DNA of 64,000 bases from Cymodocea nodosa. Its lineage: Eukaryota; Streptophyta; Magnoliopsida; Alismatales; Cymodoceaceae. The position numbers and the translations under genes are program-made. The stretch covers positions 12,344,501-12,408,500 of the forward strand of contig JAZBRI010000011.1 in NCBI GenBank assembly GCA_036874045.1, written 5' to 3'. The notes under the pieces are model-generated. The model saw nothing but the letters and a program-made list of their open reading frames with translations. It had not been told where the DNA came from and ran no database searches. Below are positions 1 to 11,679 of this stretch, piece by piece; position 1 is the stretch's first letter, and the number at the start of each line of letters is the position of its first letter.

Positions 1-3000
1 GGAAACTCCCTTAGAAACTCTACAGAAAGGACTAAATTGGATCGCCATTAGAAGTGTAGGTCACCAAACAATGGTAACCGGATCACCATTTTAAGATAGA
101 AACTTAAAATTTACTCTTATGTCAGAACGAACCACTAAAATAAATTCAGCTATTGCAGAATTTCTTGTTGAAATATTGTCATTCGAATTATCTGAGCTAT
201 GCTTTCTGCAAGATATTATCTGAATGAACGAACAATAGTAACATGAATGCCAAAATAAATTATCTTGTACATCAAAATTTGTAATTCATCATATATTACT
301 TGTACATTTAAACTTAAAATTCACTATTCACCAACTCCTTTAATGAAGTAAAATAGATATTAACATAATTAACCTAACTTTGAGATTTAATCATCACCAT
401 TAGTTGCTCTTCTTTTTGCAACAGCAGTGATACCAGTCTTCCAAGGCTAGATTGTGAAACATGAATGGTGAGTGGTATAGAAAAAATTATTTTTGATTCA
501 TTTGAATTTTGTTGAGGACTACATAAATAATTTATGAATAGAAATGCTGTCCATCAAGAGTGAAAAAAGAATACAGTCAATTAGTACTCCAACATTCATC
601 TCTAGCTTCAAGCAAGTTACAAGCTAAGAAATAAAATACAAAGGACTTTAAGGGATTAACATCCATAAGCTAGAATAATCAAAATTAGAATTAAGTGGAA
701 CCATTATTCATTCTTTTCAGTGTGATCATCAGATATTTTGAAAGGAAACACAACCCATGACAAGTTCGAGGCAACATTCATACCTCACTTGGTTTTCCCC
801 ACAATCTACGAAGGTAGAAATCTGATTCTGCATTGACAATACCAGGTGGCAGTGTTTCTGCGCCTCTAGGATTTGTTGGAATGTATATCTAGGACAGAAC
901 ACAGTGTATAGGTTCCCACAAATGTCACAAACATGTAAATGATTTAATGATTCACAAATTTTAACAACATAATGTGTCATGGACATTTAGCACTCAGCAT
1001 TGTTGTCTTTGTGTGCTTTTGGTAATTCATAAAAAATACAAATTGATTTTTAAATGTAAAACTTGTTTGCAGTTTCATATAATTTTTAATGCATATGACA
1101 TGCTCAAAGAGATAAAGACCACAAAAATCATCAAGTATATTTAAACCTGTTAAGATTATCACCAAAGATTTTATTTTTTCTTATGTGTGTGGAATTCAAG
1201 TTATTGGATATCTATCTATGACAAAATTTCTATATATATGTATGAAAACAAGAAAGGTGGAAGATTGAATTAAATTATTAACTAAGGCAATGTTTCTATA
1301 TATAAAGGCTCCAAAAAAGAGCCTATTGTATAATAAGCAATGTAGAACTAAATCTACAAGAAATACCTTAATCTAATCCTAAGATCCATACATAAATTTA
1401 TTTATTTTAGCACTCTTCCTCAAGTTAGAGTACCTAAAATTTCTAGCATACAGCAAACTTAAACATAATTTTGATAATGAAATAAACATAGATGACTACA
1501 ATAGCCATGGTAGTGACATGAACTATAATAATTGTTGTAGCAGTAGTAATTGCAATAGGCAAATAGTAATGATATGTAATCATGAACAGCAATCAACTTT
1601 GTGGACCACACAAGCAGGCATGAACACTAGTCAATTGTCTCGATCTTTCATGCTTAAAATGATCAACACTTGTGATAGATATTCGACTAGTCCAAAAAAC
1701 TCTGTTGCTATCATTAGTCTTGATCGACAAAGATGGACACCTATAAGTGCTATTAAGGATTTCAAGATTTTCCATTGCAAAAAAACTTAGATATATAATT
1801 TTTAAGGGAGTATCATAAAATAGACATATTTATTGAAATATATAATCATACATATTTCTAAAATATACATCTTAGTATTATTATATTGTGAATTGATGTT
1901 ATCTCAAGAATATTTATATATTTCAATGTTATTTATAAAATAATAGAGATAAAAATATGCATGATTATTATCAAATATTTATAAAAATATATATATGCAT
2001 CAAAATAAAAACTGTTGGAGTTAATTATCATTAAGTGTCACTAAGTATTTTTAAGTGTTGTTATTCCAATATGTTTGTTGAAGTTTCACATATATCTATT
2101 GAGATTCACTATATGTTGAAGTTTCTTATATGTCGATTGGGATTTCCTTGTTGGAATTCCTTACGTGTTCATTAAGGTTCTCCATGTGTCTGTTGGAGTT
2201 CCTCATACGTTTATTGAGATTCCCCATGTGTCCATTGGTTATACTTAACTTCTCTATAAGAAGGTTCCTCCATTTTCCCTTAGTAATACACAATCTCCTT
2301 CATCCACTAAACTCTTTCTCTTAACTTAGTATTAAAGCAAGATTTGTTAGGATTCAAGGTTTTTAGTAGTCTCCTTCAATGCCAACGTCCTTCTCAATAT
2401 AAGAGTTATCATACTCATTGTAAAGTATCAATTTGTGCATTTTATATATGTTAAGGATTATAAGTTGAAAATATATATGTTCTAATATGGAATTACATGT
2501 AAATTATATTTTTAGACATATGCATGAATTAGGGATTAAATAGTTGATAATTTACAAATTTATCATTTATCAATTAAACACCTAGTCAATAGCCTTTGTA
2601 TTAAACATGATTTTTATAATTCTTCAATGTATGACTTTATATACATTGTATGATTGTCAAATCACTTAAATATGATATTAAACTAAAGAATTTCAAGTAA
2701 TTCATGTATGCACATGTGAAAAAGTTGCGGACTAAAATCTTCCTAATTTGGCAACTTTCCATATATGGTAACTTATGTATGCATGCATACTATATTTGCA
2801 TTATATAATTTATATTCAATGCATATGTGCATCCAACTTGGTTTTGAATTTTATAGGTCAATAAATCATGAAATCAAGGTGGATCAAAGAGGAAAAAACG
2901 TGGGCTATTAGATGTGACTTATTGGAGATCAAGTAACAAGACTATGTAAAGTGCTTGGCCAACCCAACCCTAGGCTATCTCCCCTTTCCTCCAATTCCAT

Positions 3001-6000
3001 GCATCATAGGAGCAGTCGGCCATCCTCCAACTTTCAACAAGAATCCGGTGGCTTCTCCTCTCTTTTCAAGGTTTGAACAAGCAATTCTCCAAAAGAATGT
3101 GAGTTTGGGTGTCTTCCTCCCCCATTGGCGACTTCCTTCCTCTTTTTAGATGCAATTACAAGCATAAGGAGCTCTACGGCTGGGATTCATAGATGTTTGG
3201 TAGAGAGGAGCCATGCTTGGGTCTCCTTGAAGAGCTTTGGACGTGATCAACGAAGGGTGGTGTATAGGAAGCATCTCTCTTGAGATGAAAAACAAAAGTT
3301 GTGACCTTTGGAGCAAGCAAGAGAACGTGCAACCTCTTTTTCTTTAAGCAATCATATACGGTCCCTTTAGACGTGATCTACAAGTAGTGACAACCTTGTA
3401 GAGAAGTGGATTGAAGTGGTTCTTTATCAAACAAGGTGCAAACGCTTGAAGGAAAGTGGAAGGCTTAAAGGTATGATTGAAAAGAGAGATCCTCATACTA
3501 GTCTTTATATTCTAAAATTTTGATATGTATGAGTATGGTTTGATAATGTTGAAGAACGAAATTTCATGCATGAATATTTGTTTTAAATGTTCTATTTTAT
3601 ATTTCATATATTGTCTTGATGTTGGTTGATATAAAAATTGATTTCTTATCATGTGTATAGTGTGAATGAATGTAATTGTATATTTTGTGAATGCAATTCT
3701 CATTTCCTAGATTTTCAGAATGTTTGTAGCTTTTGTTCTAATTGTATCTACTTGTTCGTCACTTCTTAATCTCATTTTTTATTTCATATTGTAAGTACTG
3801 TGAGTATAGAACATGTTTGCAAAGTTTTAGAATTTTTTAGAATGTTTTTCGAAGGTTTTCAATTTTATTTTCTAAAGGTCTCAACAATTTTGAATCTCTA
3901 TCGAGTGTCAATTTTAAGCTCGACGCCTGTGCAATGCTTGCATTGTATGTTTTATGGAATTTGATTCTGTAAATTTTCCTTATTAGTGTAACGAATCTAC
4001 TTTCAATGTGCGTTTATTTCATAACATTTCATGGAGATTTAATGGAGATTTGATTTTTGTACCGAATGTGTGTTTATGGAAAATTTCCATAACTGTCTGC
4101 ACCCCTTTTCTTAAATAAGATATTGCTAACGTTTTAAGTTGAGTTAATCCACGAAATCACTGTTATTTTAAAGATATTTCGATGATCCTTCCAACTGTTA
4201 TTTATTTTGGATTTTTAAATGTTCAAGTTGGAAGTTATGAGAGTTAAAAGTCGAGCATTGATTTCAGGATTGATAATCATTGATTTCTTAAATATCTTAT
4301 GGTTTACCTTAAGAATTAATTGAATTTTAAGGTAATCTTTTAATCTTTAGTGTGTTACGAAATTTGTATATTAATATCAAGTAATTACGATTTAATTATG
4401 AGTTAATTAGTATGGGTATTTTATCAGATAATCATTTTAATAAAATTAATTTAGACAAATTCCTTGTAGATTCGATCCGTACTTGCACATACTTATTACA
4501 ATGGACACCATACACTTGCAGTTATAAATGTAAAATTTACGTTTTTGCTATTAATTTAACAACACATAAAAGTGTTACACTCATGTTGAGAATCAATTTT
4601 AGATCTTGCACACTCTTATGAAGTCATTAAAATGTGGTGTCAAGTAGGTAGGCTCTTGAGTTTGCCAACTTCTCTCAATGTTATCCCTCTTTTTAGTAAT
4701 AATCATTGAAACTTTGATGACATTATCATTGCCCTTCTCCAATACTTTGATGGACTCCTTCAAACTTGTGGTCCTTGGAGTTAAATTTAATGAGCTCAAC
4801 TATCATCATTGGACTCCTTCCTTTGATACTTTCATCATATCACAACAGCGAGAGACTCATTTGTTTGAAAATCCATTGAACATCAACTTAGAGACCTATG
4901 CAGATTGATGGACAACTGATGATGCAATGGTGTCATGGCTCATTAATAATGTTAATGAGCATATTACGAGAAGCTTCTCCCAAATTCACCTTGTACATCA
5001 GATTTGGGAGAACTTACATGATGAATATGAGAATGAGCAAAATATATCTAGAATTCGTGAAGTGTATAAAATCCTTTTCAGCCATAAGCAAGGCAATAGG
5101 ACCATCCATGTCTTCTATACTCGATTGCGGGCTCTCTTAGATGAGCATGATGTTTATCAATCTCCTGCTCCAAATCTTGCCACCCAACATCACTATAAGG
5201 AGAAGTTGAGTATTACATTATTTTTTGTTGGCCTTTGTGTCGAGTTATCATCTCAGATTCACAATCAGGTCCTTACCATCAATGTGTTACTATCTCTTCA
5301 AGTTATATTCAACAAGGTGCTTCGTGTTTCTATGACTTCCTTAAATGGTGCTACCTCAACTTCTATTGAGTGTTCAACCCTAACGACTACCTCCAGTGGT
5401 TGCCCTCTAAATGCCACCTCCTAACATGGTCAAGGGAAATTTGGAAGGCGTAGTTAAGCATGAGTTTGATGTGTCTGCTGCGGCAAGAAAAATCAACCTT
5501 TTGATCGTTACTAGGACAAATTTGGACGTCCATCCACTCCTCTAATCGCTGTTCATTCCTACATCACACAACCATCTTAAGAGAACCTACATATCGTACC
5601 ATTTGTTGATCCCAATTTGATATAGATTACTTAAACAGATTTTGATGAATTGATAATATATCGAGTTCAACAACAAGGAGAAGTTTCTACAGCTCATGTC
5701 TTAAGTATATCTATGCTTCATGCATCCACTACCTCTAATTCTTTTTGGATTATTGATTCAAGTGCTTTTAAATATGTTACTAGTAATGATTTTTTATTTT
5801 CTCATGTTACCAACCTTTCTAGCATAAAATTTATTATCATTGCTAATGGATGTAGCTACCTTATCTCGAGTGAAAGTACTACACTTGTTACTTCTAATAT
5901 CACCTTAGAAAAAGTCTTATATATTTTTGATTTTTCAATAAATCTTCTCTCTATTAGTGTTATCACTAAACAATTACATTATTTTATCTCTTTTTTCCCT

Positions 6001-9000
6001 TTTCATTACACCTTTTAGGATCTACAAATGGAGAGGAGAATTGGTATCAATCATGATCGTGGACATGGAATTTATGTTTTGGCCAAGGATGATATATCTT
6101 GCGGTCTTACCTCTGTGGTTACCTTTGATGACTCTTTGCTTTGGCAATAGCGTCTTGGTTATCCTTTGCATCACAAGCTCTAAAGAAGCTCTTCTTTGGG
6201 TATTTGTTCTATATTTTAGTTGTCCTTGTATCATAGGTAAGTAGTTTTATGCATCTATGTCAGTCAAGAGTTGTCTTCTACTCTTAAGCCTTTTAATATC
6301 ATATTATCTCTGATAATCCTCTAGGGTCATGTCTATTTCTGGTTATCATTATTATACTATCTTTGTTGATGATTTTTTTAGAACCTCTTGATCATATTTG
6401 TTGAAAAATCATCAAACTATGTTAGAGATTATCCATTCCTTTTTCAATGAAATTCAAAATCAATTTGGTATTATTCCCAAAATATTTTGTTTTGATAATG
6501 CACTTGAGTTTACCCAATCTGGTATTGCTTCTTTGTATGCTAAATGTAGCATTCTTCATTAAACAACTTATGCACATACATCTCAACAAAACAAAATTAT
6601 TGAGTGTAAACATTGACACATCATTGATGTTGCTTACTCTCTTTTGATTAAAATGCATATACCAAAATATCTTTAGTCTAATGTTATTGCTACAACTTCT
6701 TATTTGATTAACCAATTACTTTCTAACCTTTTAAGGAGAGTAATTCCTTTACAATGTTTTTGTCCTAGAAACCTCTTCCTCTCAAAGTTTTTAGATGTAC
6801 CACTTTTGTGAAAAATTTGATTTCTAGGCTTGATAAGTTTTCTCCTAGGCTCACTAAGTATGTGTTTGTTAGATACTCTTAATTGTTTAAGGGATATCAT
6901 TGTTATTATCCTCCTACTCAGCAATATGTTATTTCAATTGATATTGGTTTTTAAGAAAATGTTTCCTATTTTTCTTCATCCATTGAGACTACAACTCCTT
7001 TATTATCTTAGGATTCTCCTCTTGATATGTCATCCCTTGTCATTGAGTCTTCTCCATAAGAATCATCATCATTACCTTCTTCATTCGAGATACTACTATC
7101 ACTATCATTATCTCCTTCATTCGAGGTATCACTATTACCCTCATCATCATCATCCTTGCTTCCTACATTTGAGACATCACCACCTCCACCACCCCTACTA
7201 CCATCAACCCTCTTACAAGTTTATCAACGATGGCCATGTGAACTTCTTGCACTATCAACTAGGTCTTCTTCCCCTATAGCAAGTCTTTTTCTTAACCTAA
7301 CTATTGTTTTGCGCAAAGGTACTCGTTCTTATACTTTACATCCTATAACCAACTATGTTTCTTATGATATTTCATTTCATAATTGTAAACATTTTTCCCT
7401 TACTCTCACATCTAAATCTTCACTCGAGAATTATCAAAAGACACTTTTTCACACTAGAAAAAGACTACAGATGTTGAAATGTAGGCACTCTTAAGTAAAC
7501 AAATGTGGCAACTTATTCCTCAACCCAAAGATATCTTAGTAGTTGGTAGTTAATGGGTTTTTACAATGAAATATTACCCTAATGGGATTGTCGAGCATCA
7601 TAAAGCCCACTTAGTAGTGCATGATTTTACTCAAACTTATAAAATTGATTATTATTATACATTCTCTTTGATGATTTGCCTCAGTTCTATTTGTATCTTG
7701 TTGTTGTTGATGATGAATCAATTGTAAGCCCTATATCAATTGAATGTGTAAAATACTTTCTTATATGACAATCTTCAAGAGGAACTCTACATAAAGCAAC
7801 TTTTAGGTTTTGTTAGTCAGGGGAAGAATCAAATTTATAGACTTTGCAAAGCTATATATAGACTTAAACAAAGTCCATGAGTTTAGTTTGTCAAACTCAA
7901 TTCTCTATATAGACCTTATGGACTTTGTTTAAGTCTATATATAGTTTGTCCGTGGGCTTTTACAATTTACTTTTAAAAGCTATGAGTTTAGTTTGTCAAG
8001 GCTTTACAAAATGCAAGGTTGATAATTTCATCTTCATTAGGAAGACAAATGCTAGATATGCTATTCTAATAGTATATGTGGATAACATTCTTCTCATGAA
8101 AGATGATAGTGTAGACATTTCATTTACTAAGACCTTTTTTGGTAATCACTTTGTGATCAAAGATATGGGCAAACATTGATACTTTCTTGAGATTGAATTT
8201 GTCTATGCCAAGGGCAAGATAGTTCTATCCCAATGAAAGTATGCCTTAGATCTCTTAAAAGAAACATGACTTTTAGGTTGTAAATCAGAGACAACACTTA
8301 TAGATCCCAATCCATCCTTTTGGGACAAAAACTCAAAGTTTCTTAAGGATGCAAGGTAGTATAGAAAGCTTATTAGCAAATTAATCTATCTCACTATGAT
8401 GTGACTTAACATTTCCTTTGTCATTGGTTTTCTAAGTCAAATTATGTAAAAGCTCAAATTGGTACACTAGCAAAGTCCCATGCAAGTTATTGCATATATT
8501 AAGAATCTTCCTGGAAGAGTTTCGATCTACTTTAACAATGGTCGTCAGAATGTTTCAACCTATTCTGATGCTAGTTATGTGAGAGACAAGGGAGATTGCA
8601 AGCCCACCATTAAGTATTATACTTATTTTGGAGGTAATTTAGTGACCTAGAGGAACAAAAAAAAAAAAACGTAGTATCTAAGGCAAGTGTTGAGTCCAAA
8701 TTTCAAGCTATGTCACAAATTGAGAGTGAGCTTTGTTGGATCTGATCTTTATTGACCAAGTTTGGCATTTGAGTGTCCACTACCATGGTTATGCATTATG
8801 ACAATCAAGTCATAATTTATATTGTCAATAATGATACCTTCCATGAGAAAATAAAACGTATGGAAGTTGATTATTATTGCATCTGTGATCTCTTTTTTAA
8901 AAGAATTATTTGTACCCTATACACTAAATCCTCCAAACAGGTTGCTAATATTTTTACCAAGGGATTGCATGTAGGTACCTTCAACAAGTTATGTGACAAG

Positions 9001-10415
9001 ATATATTTATTTAATTTGTACTCTCCAACTTGAGGGAGAGTGTTGGAGTTAATTATCATTAAATGTCATTAAGTGTTTTTAAGTGTTATTATCCCAACAT
9101 GACTGTTGGAGTTTCCCATATATCCATTGGAGTTCCCTATATGTCTATTGGAGTTTCTCATATGTCCATTGAGATTTCTTATATGTCTATTGATTATATT
9201 TGGTCTCTCTACAAGAAGACCCTTCATTTTCCTTTAATAATATATAATCTCCTTCTTCCACTAAACTATTTCTCTTAACTAAAACATATATATTTATTTA
9301 GGTGTGTAGGCACCCAAGTGCCCTAACTTACTACCCACCATCTTTGCACCTTAATATGTATGGTATTGGGTGACCTTAACATAGTCACTCATTTCTAAAT
9401 TTTAATGTTTTCATAGGCACCTCATGGATGTACTGATGATTAGTGCTAACATTGCAGTATCTGACTACTCATTGTGGGCTAGGCAAAGTTCTAGTGTTAT
9501 ATTATGTTAATCTACCATGATATTTTGAGATTGTGAGAAATTGTGAAAATACAGATTTGCACATAATCATGTTAATAGAGAATTAAATAAATGAATGGAA
9601 AATAGGAAGTGGGTGTTACAGATCTACGGGTCCAACTGTTTCTAAGCTAAAACAGAAATATCACAAAAAAGGATGTGCAATATTGTCCACTAAAACCAAA
9701 CTTCAATAGTTTCAAAAGTTCTAGCTATTTGCAAGTGGAAAACTCACCCAGAAAATCAATTCCTTTCCTACATCTACCTTTCTCAAAATATATTATCTTT
9801 ATTGCTTTGATGGTTTCCACTGAATTTGAACTTCTTTTTTTACGACTTTGTATGACTTACTCAACGTCATGAAAAGAGTGCTTATCTTGAATGAATATAG
9901 CAGGAATAAAGCAAAAATATGTGACAATAGAGGAGTTATCATTTTTTATGCAATCTTGAAATCAACAATGTTCATAATCTTTTGATCATACCTTTGAATA
10001 ATTATTCATCTTGTGAGAAGAAGTTCTAGTATTTGCAGTAATCCAGGAAGTGTTCATTAATGCATGAGTGGTATGTCTCGCAGGCTTATCTTCCATACAC
10101 AAAGATATGATGGGAGACATTTCAAACTACAAATGACCACATTCTTGAGTAAGTACCAAATAGAATATGCATAAGCATAGACAGCCAAGCAAGTGTGTAG
10201 CTTATACCTGTTTTGCCCTAAGTTTTGTAAAAGAAATGCCCATCAAGAAGCCACAAAATATTCCAATAATTATTGCTATAATAAGATGCATACTGCAAGT
10301 CGAATCAAGCATTGGTCAAAAATTCTAACATGATTAAATTGATTGTTTAGCAAAAGAATAAATCCAAAAATTGATATGTCAATAACCTCTGATGAATTGT
10401 GCCCAGTTTGTCCAT
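1..10415 (-). CDS. DUF707 protein, copy 1 (5' part; continues past the left edge)
   Basis: Four coding exons are visible on the minus strand: 10415-10387, 10292-10208, 10126-9992 and 888-784. All have GT-AG borders and join in frame into 118 codons. They encode a short cytosolic N-terminus starting MDKLGTIHQS, a membrane helix (LIIAIIIGIFCGFLMGISF), a Ser/Thr-rich stem of 45 codons, and the start of the DUF707 domain with IPTNPRGAE, LPPGIV and DFYLRRLWGKPSE. The layout is that of a type II membrane protein, and DUF707 proteins are thought to be glycosyltransferase-like; their enzymatic role is not established. The exon phases match copy 2 at 42431-51384 exactly. Bases 1-783 are intron 4, alignable with copy 2 bases 47916-48400. 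Intron 3 (889-9991) is swollen by a copia element. The remaining ten exons lie outside the window, so integrity of the whole gene cannot be judged; the visible part has no stop or frameshift. Confidence 0.88.
1240..1800. repeat. probable copia LTR or flank remnant in DUF707 intron 3
   Basis: The stretch contains a TATATAAAGG box near 1300 and a CTCTTCCTCAAGTTAGAG tract near 1410 that resembles sequence seen next to plant copia LTRs. It has no intact terminal repeat pair. It is unlike the neighbouring complete copia element and may be an older fragment. No gene is supported; the two small overlapping frames near 1518-1790 on opposite strands have no recognisable domain. Confidence 0.3.
1775..2012. 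repeat. dispersed repeat, left part (interrupted by copia)
   Basis: This AT-rich block starts with a GCAAAAAAACTTA tract and resembles 18740-19130 in IDI intron 3. Its continuation after the copia element is 9281-9400, ending in a GCACCCAAGTGC motif. The same motif ends the copy in IDI intron 3 near 19240. The copia insertion therefore split an older repeat of roughly 400-500 bp. Related GCACCTAGGCG-type sequence also occurs near 21305 and 21560. Class is unknown; it has no coding capacity. Confidence 0.5.
2013..2326 (+). repeat. 5' LTR of the copia element
   Basis: It begins TGTTGGAGTTAATTATCATT and ends CTTAACT, and aligns with 9041-9280. It is about 74 bp longer than the 3' LTR because an internal tandem motif of about 22-28 bp (variants of TTGGAGTTTCCCATATGTCC) is present in more copies. 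The expected CA end is CT in both LTRs. Confidence 0.85.
2327..4640. mobile_element. probable nested insertion inside the copia leader, possibly a solo LTR
   Basis: About 2.3 kb separates the primer-binding site from gag, much more than a copia leader needs. It has no coding signal. It has one GC-richer block (2950-3470) and, near 4465-4490, a GATTCGATCCGTACTTGCAC tract of a kind seen near the ends of some plant LTRs. I could not define its ends or a target duplication, so nested insertion is an inference from spacing. Confidence 0.35.
4678..5424 (+). pseudogene. copia gag relic
   Basis: Three overlapping frames together give a copia gag of the UBN2 type: FKLVVLGVKFNELNYHHWT near 4765-4815, then SWLINNVNEHI, HQIWENLHDEY and the region following REVYKI with FYTRLRALLDEHDVY, a hallmark block of plant copia gag. 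The frame switches near 4900-4930, and no intact zinc knuckle follows. The product would have formed the virus-like particle core. It is non-functional here. Confidence 0.75.
5650..8420 (+). pseudogene. copia pol relic: protease, integrase, reverse transcriptase
   Basis: The protease start reads FWIIDSSAFKYVTSNDF (near 5740-5800), where the usual DSGA active site has become DSSA. Integrase traces follow around 6040-6900, with a TCAAAATCAATTTGG block encoding the region before the third catalytic residue. Reverse transcriptase traces include a KAIYRLKQSP block (near 7847-7880) and an ILIVYVDNILLM block (near 8065-8095), a changed form of the YVDD catalytic motif. Many stops and frame changes break it. 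A local fold-back rearrangement lies at 7852-7999. A proline/serine-rich linker between integrase and reverse transcriptase explains the low-complexity frames around 7040-7200. Confidence 0.72.
7852..7999. repeat. 27-nt perfect inverted repeat with an overlapping 18-nt direct repeat
   Basis: Bases 7852-7878 are repeated in perfect inverse at 7918-7944. An 18-base segment (ATGAGTTTAGTTTGTCAA) occurs at 7877-7894 and again at 7982-7999. The pattern lies in the copia reverse transcriptase relic just after the RLKQSP codons and looks like a local fold-back or template-switch duplication. Confidence 0.85.
8560..9033 (+). pseudogene. copia RNase H relic
   Basis: The usual copia RNase H order is readable: a YSDASYVRDKGDCKPT-like block near 8560-8620, a frame-broken VSKASVESKFQAM-like block near 8670-8715, HYDNQVIIYIVNNDTFHEK near 8795-8850 and SSKQVANIFTKGLH near 8930-8970, which closely matches the family C-terminus. 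A poly-A run at 8656-8669 contributes to frame loss. The coding end lies a few bases before the purine tract of the 3' LTR. Confidence 0.75.
9041..9280 (+). repeat. 3' LTR of the copia element
   Basis: It starts TGTTGGAGTTAATTATCATT like the 5' LTR and ends CTTAACT. It is followed by the AAAAC target duplication and preceded by the purine tract. It has fewer copies of the internal tandem motif than the 5' LTR. Confidence 0.85.
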
Positions 10416-10899
10416 GGCTCTTCACCTATAAAGCTTCACTAATACAAATAATCTAGTGACTTGTCTGTTTTTCTCTAAATTAGCTCTTGAAAAGTAAATT
10501 TGAGCCCCTGTGATAATGGATGGAGTTGGAACCTAAAGCATGGTTCAATATGGAATTGGACCAGAATCATAAAATCAAAACACGATAAAATTAGAATACA
10601 ATATCCTCAGATGTTCACTCATATATGATGATTAGAGCAACACAGCACTAAGAATGAATAGCCAAAACAAACAACGTTTCTTTGCCCGTCGGCTATACAC
10701 AAGGACTGAAAATTATATCAGAAATTTATCTAAATTCTTTACTGTTAAATAATTACCAATCGAAATTTATCTAAATTCTGAAGTACCCTGCTAATGCCTT
10801 GCCACCAACCATCCATTTCATCACGGAAGTATGCATATTCTTTCAATTAATGGATCCAGAGGTTCTCCTAAGGGGTGTGGTTGTTTATCAAAAATAAAG

Positions 10900-11660
10900 A
10901 TCCCCAGATTTCCAGAGAAACAAGGAGAAGGTCTGTACTTGCATAAGAAATAGAAAATTATTTCATCAATGACAATACAAAATACTTTTCCATCGAACCA
11001 TCGAAAAGGATAAGAACTACAAAGAAACTCGCGACAACATACATATAAATGTGTTGGGGAAATCTAACAGAACCCCAAGTATGAAACCTGTGCTCACCCT
11101 GGGAAGGATGGTAGGTCCACGAGATTTCAGGGATATCAAAACACACACACATCCCTACGTATGTACGTATGTACATGGAACAGAAAACAGAGGAAGAAGT
11201 GTTAGACCAGAAAAACGCGAGCTGCGGGAACAGTCATCAGCCATACGTATTCCAACTGAAAGGCCTTATTTCTAGTGCACGTAGCCGCAGCGTCGGCAGC
11301 TTCGGAAGCCTAGAACTGGGAAAGCAAATTGAAATCGAACAATCTGGGGGTGGATGGAGTGTTTTGAAGAAAACCGAATCGAGGCGGTGGACTCGCATTC
11401 CGCGGATTTGGTGGTCGATCGAGGAATGCAACCGGGAATGACAGAAATGGGAGTGGCTTCGTGCGGATCGCAGTTCCTCTCACGGTGCGCGCCAGCACGT
11501 GGTCTGCCCTTCTCTGCTCCCGCCATCCTTCCCACGCCGAAGTAGACTCGAATCATGGGGTAGGGATTGGATTTCGAAACTGGGATCCGCCTCCATCTCA
11601 ATCTGGAAAGTTGACTTTTCTTCCCATTGACCTTTTCGTTGACGATGCTCCCGGTGTCAA
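10900..11660 (-). promoter_or_regulatory. promoter and 5' leader region of DUF707 copy 1
   Basis: Read on the minus strand, this stretch aligns with plus-strand bases 40340-41000 upstream of DUF707 copy 2. It is far more GC-rich than its surroundings. Shared blocks include a GAGATGGAG segment followed by a GGATCC-like block, an AAGGATGGCGGGA block, a GGCTACGTGCGC-type block and the tract ATGCAAGTACAGA near 10930. Conservation between the two copies points to promoter plus untranslated leader with an intron before the first coding exon. Three TTGAC W-box cores lie at its distal edge (11611, 11628 and 11639 on the plus strand). Transcription start is not determined. Short open frames here shift between copies, so I do not treat them as coding. 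Confidence 0.6.
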
Positions 11661-11679
11661 ATGTATGGAATGGTGATGT

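Larger units (their letters stand above)
2013..9280 (+). mobile_element. Ty1/copia LTR retrotransposon, decayed
   Basis: The element runs from TGTTGGAG at 2013 to CTTAACT at 9280 and is flanked by the 5-bp target duplication AAAAC (2008-2012 and 9281-9285). A primer-binding-like sequence resembling the tRNA-iMet type follows the 5' LTR (TAGTATTAAAGCA). A purine tract (TTGAGGGAGAG) directly precedes the 3' LTR. Between them, in copia order, lie relics of gag, protease, integrase, reverse transcriptase and RNase H, all with frameshifts and stops. It sits sense to the window and antisense to DUF707 copy 1, in whose intron 3 it lies. The LTRs are well diverged and unequal in length, so it is an old insertion. 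Confidence 0.88.

Noticed and set aside
729..986. Minus-strand 85-codon frame and its relative at 47671-47973 as a small conserved protein
   Set aside because: Both are out-of-frame readings across DUF707 exon 4; the true frame gives PTNPRGAE and DFYLRRLWGKPSE.
6830..7279. His/Leu/Tyr-rich 149-codon frame as a novel protein
   Set aside because: It is the wrong frame through the Ser/Pro-rich linker between copia integrase and reverse transcriptase.
11272..11601. 109-codon minus-strand frame as a gene
   Set aside because: It lies in the DUF707 promoter/leader; the matching region of copy 2 has indels that break the frame, so it is not conserved as protein.
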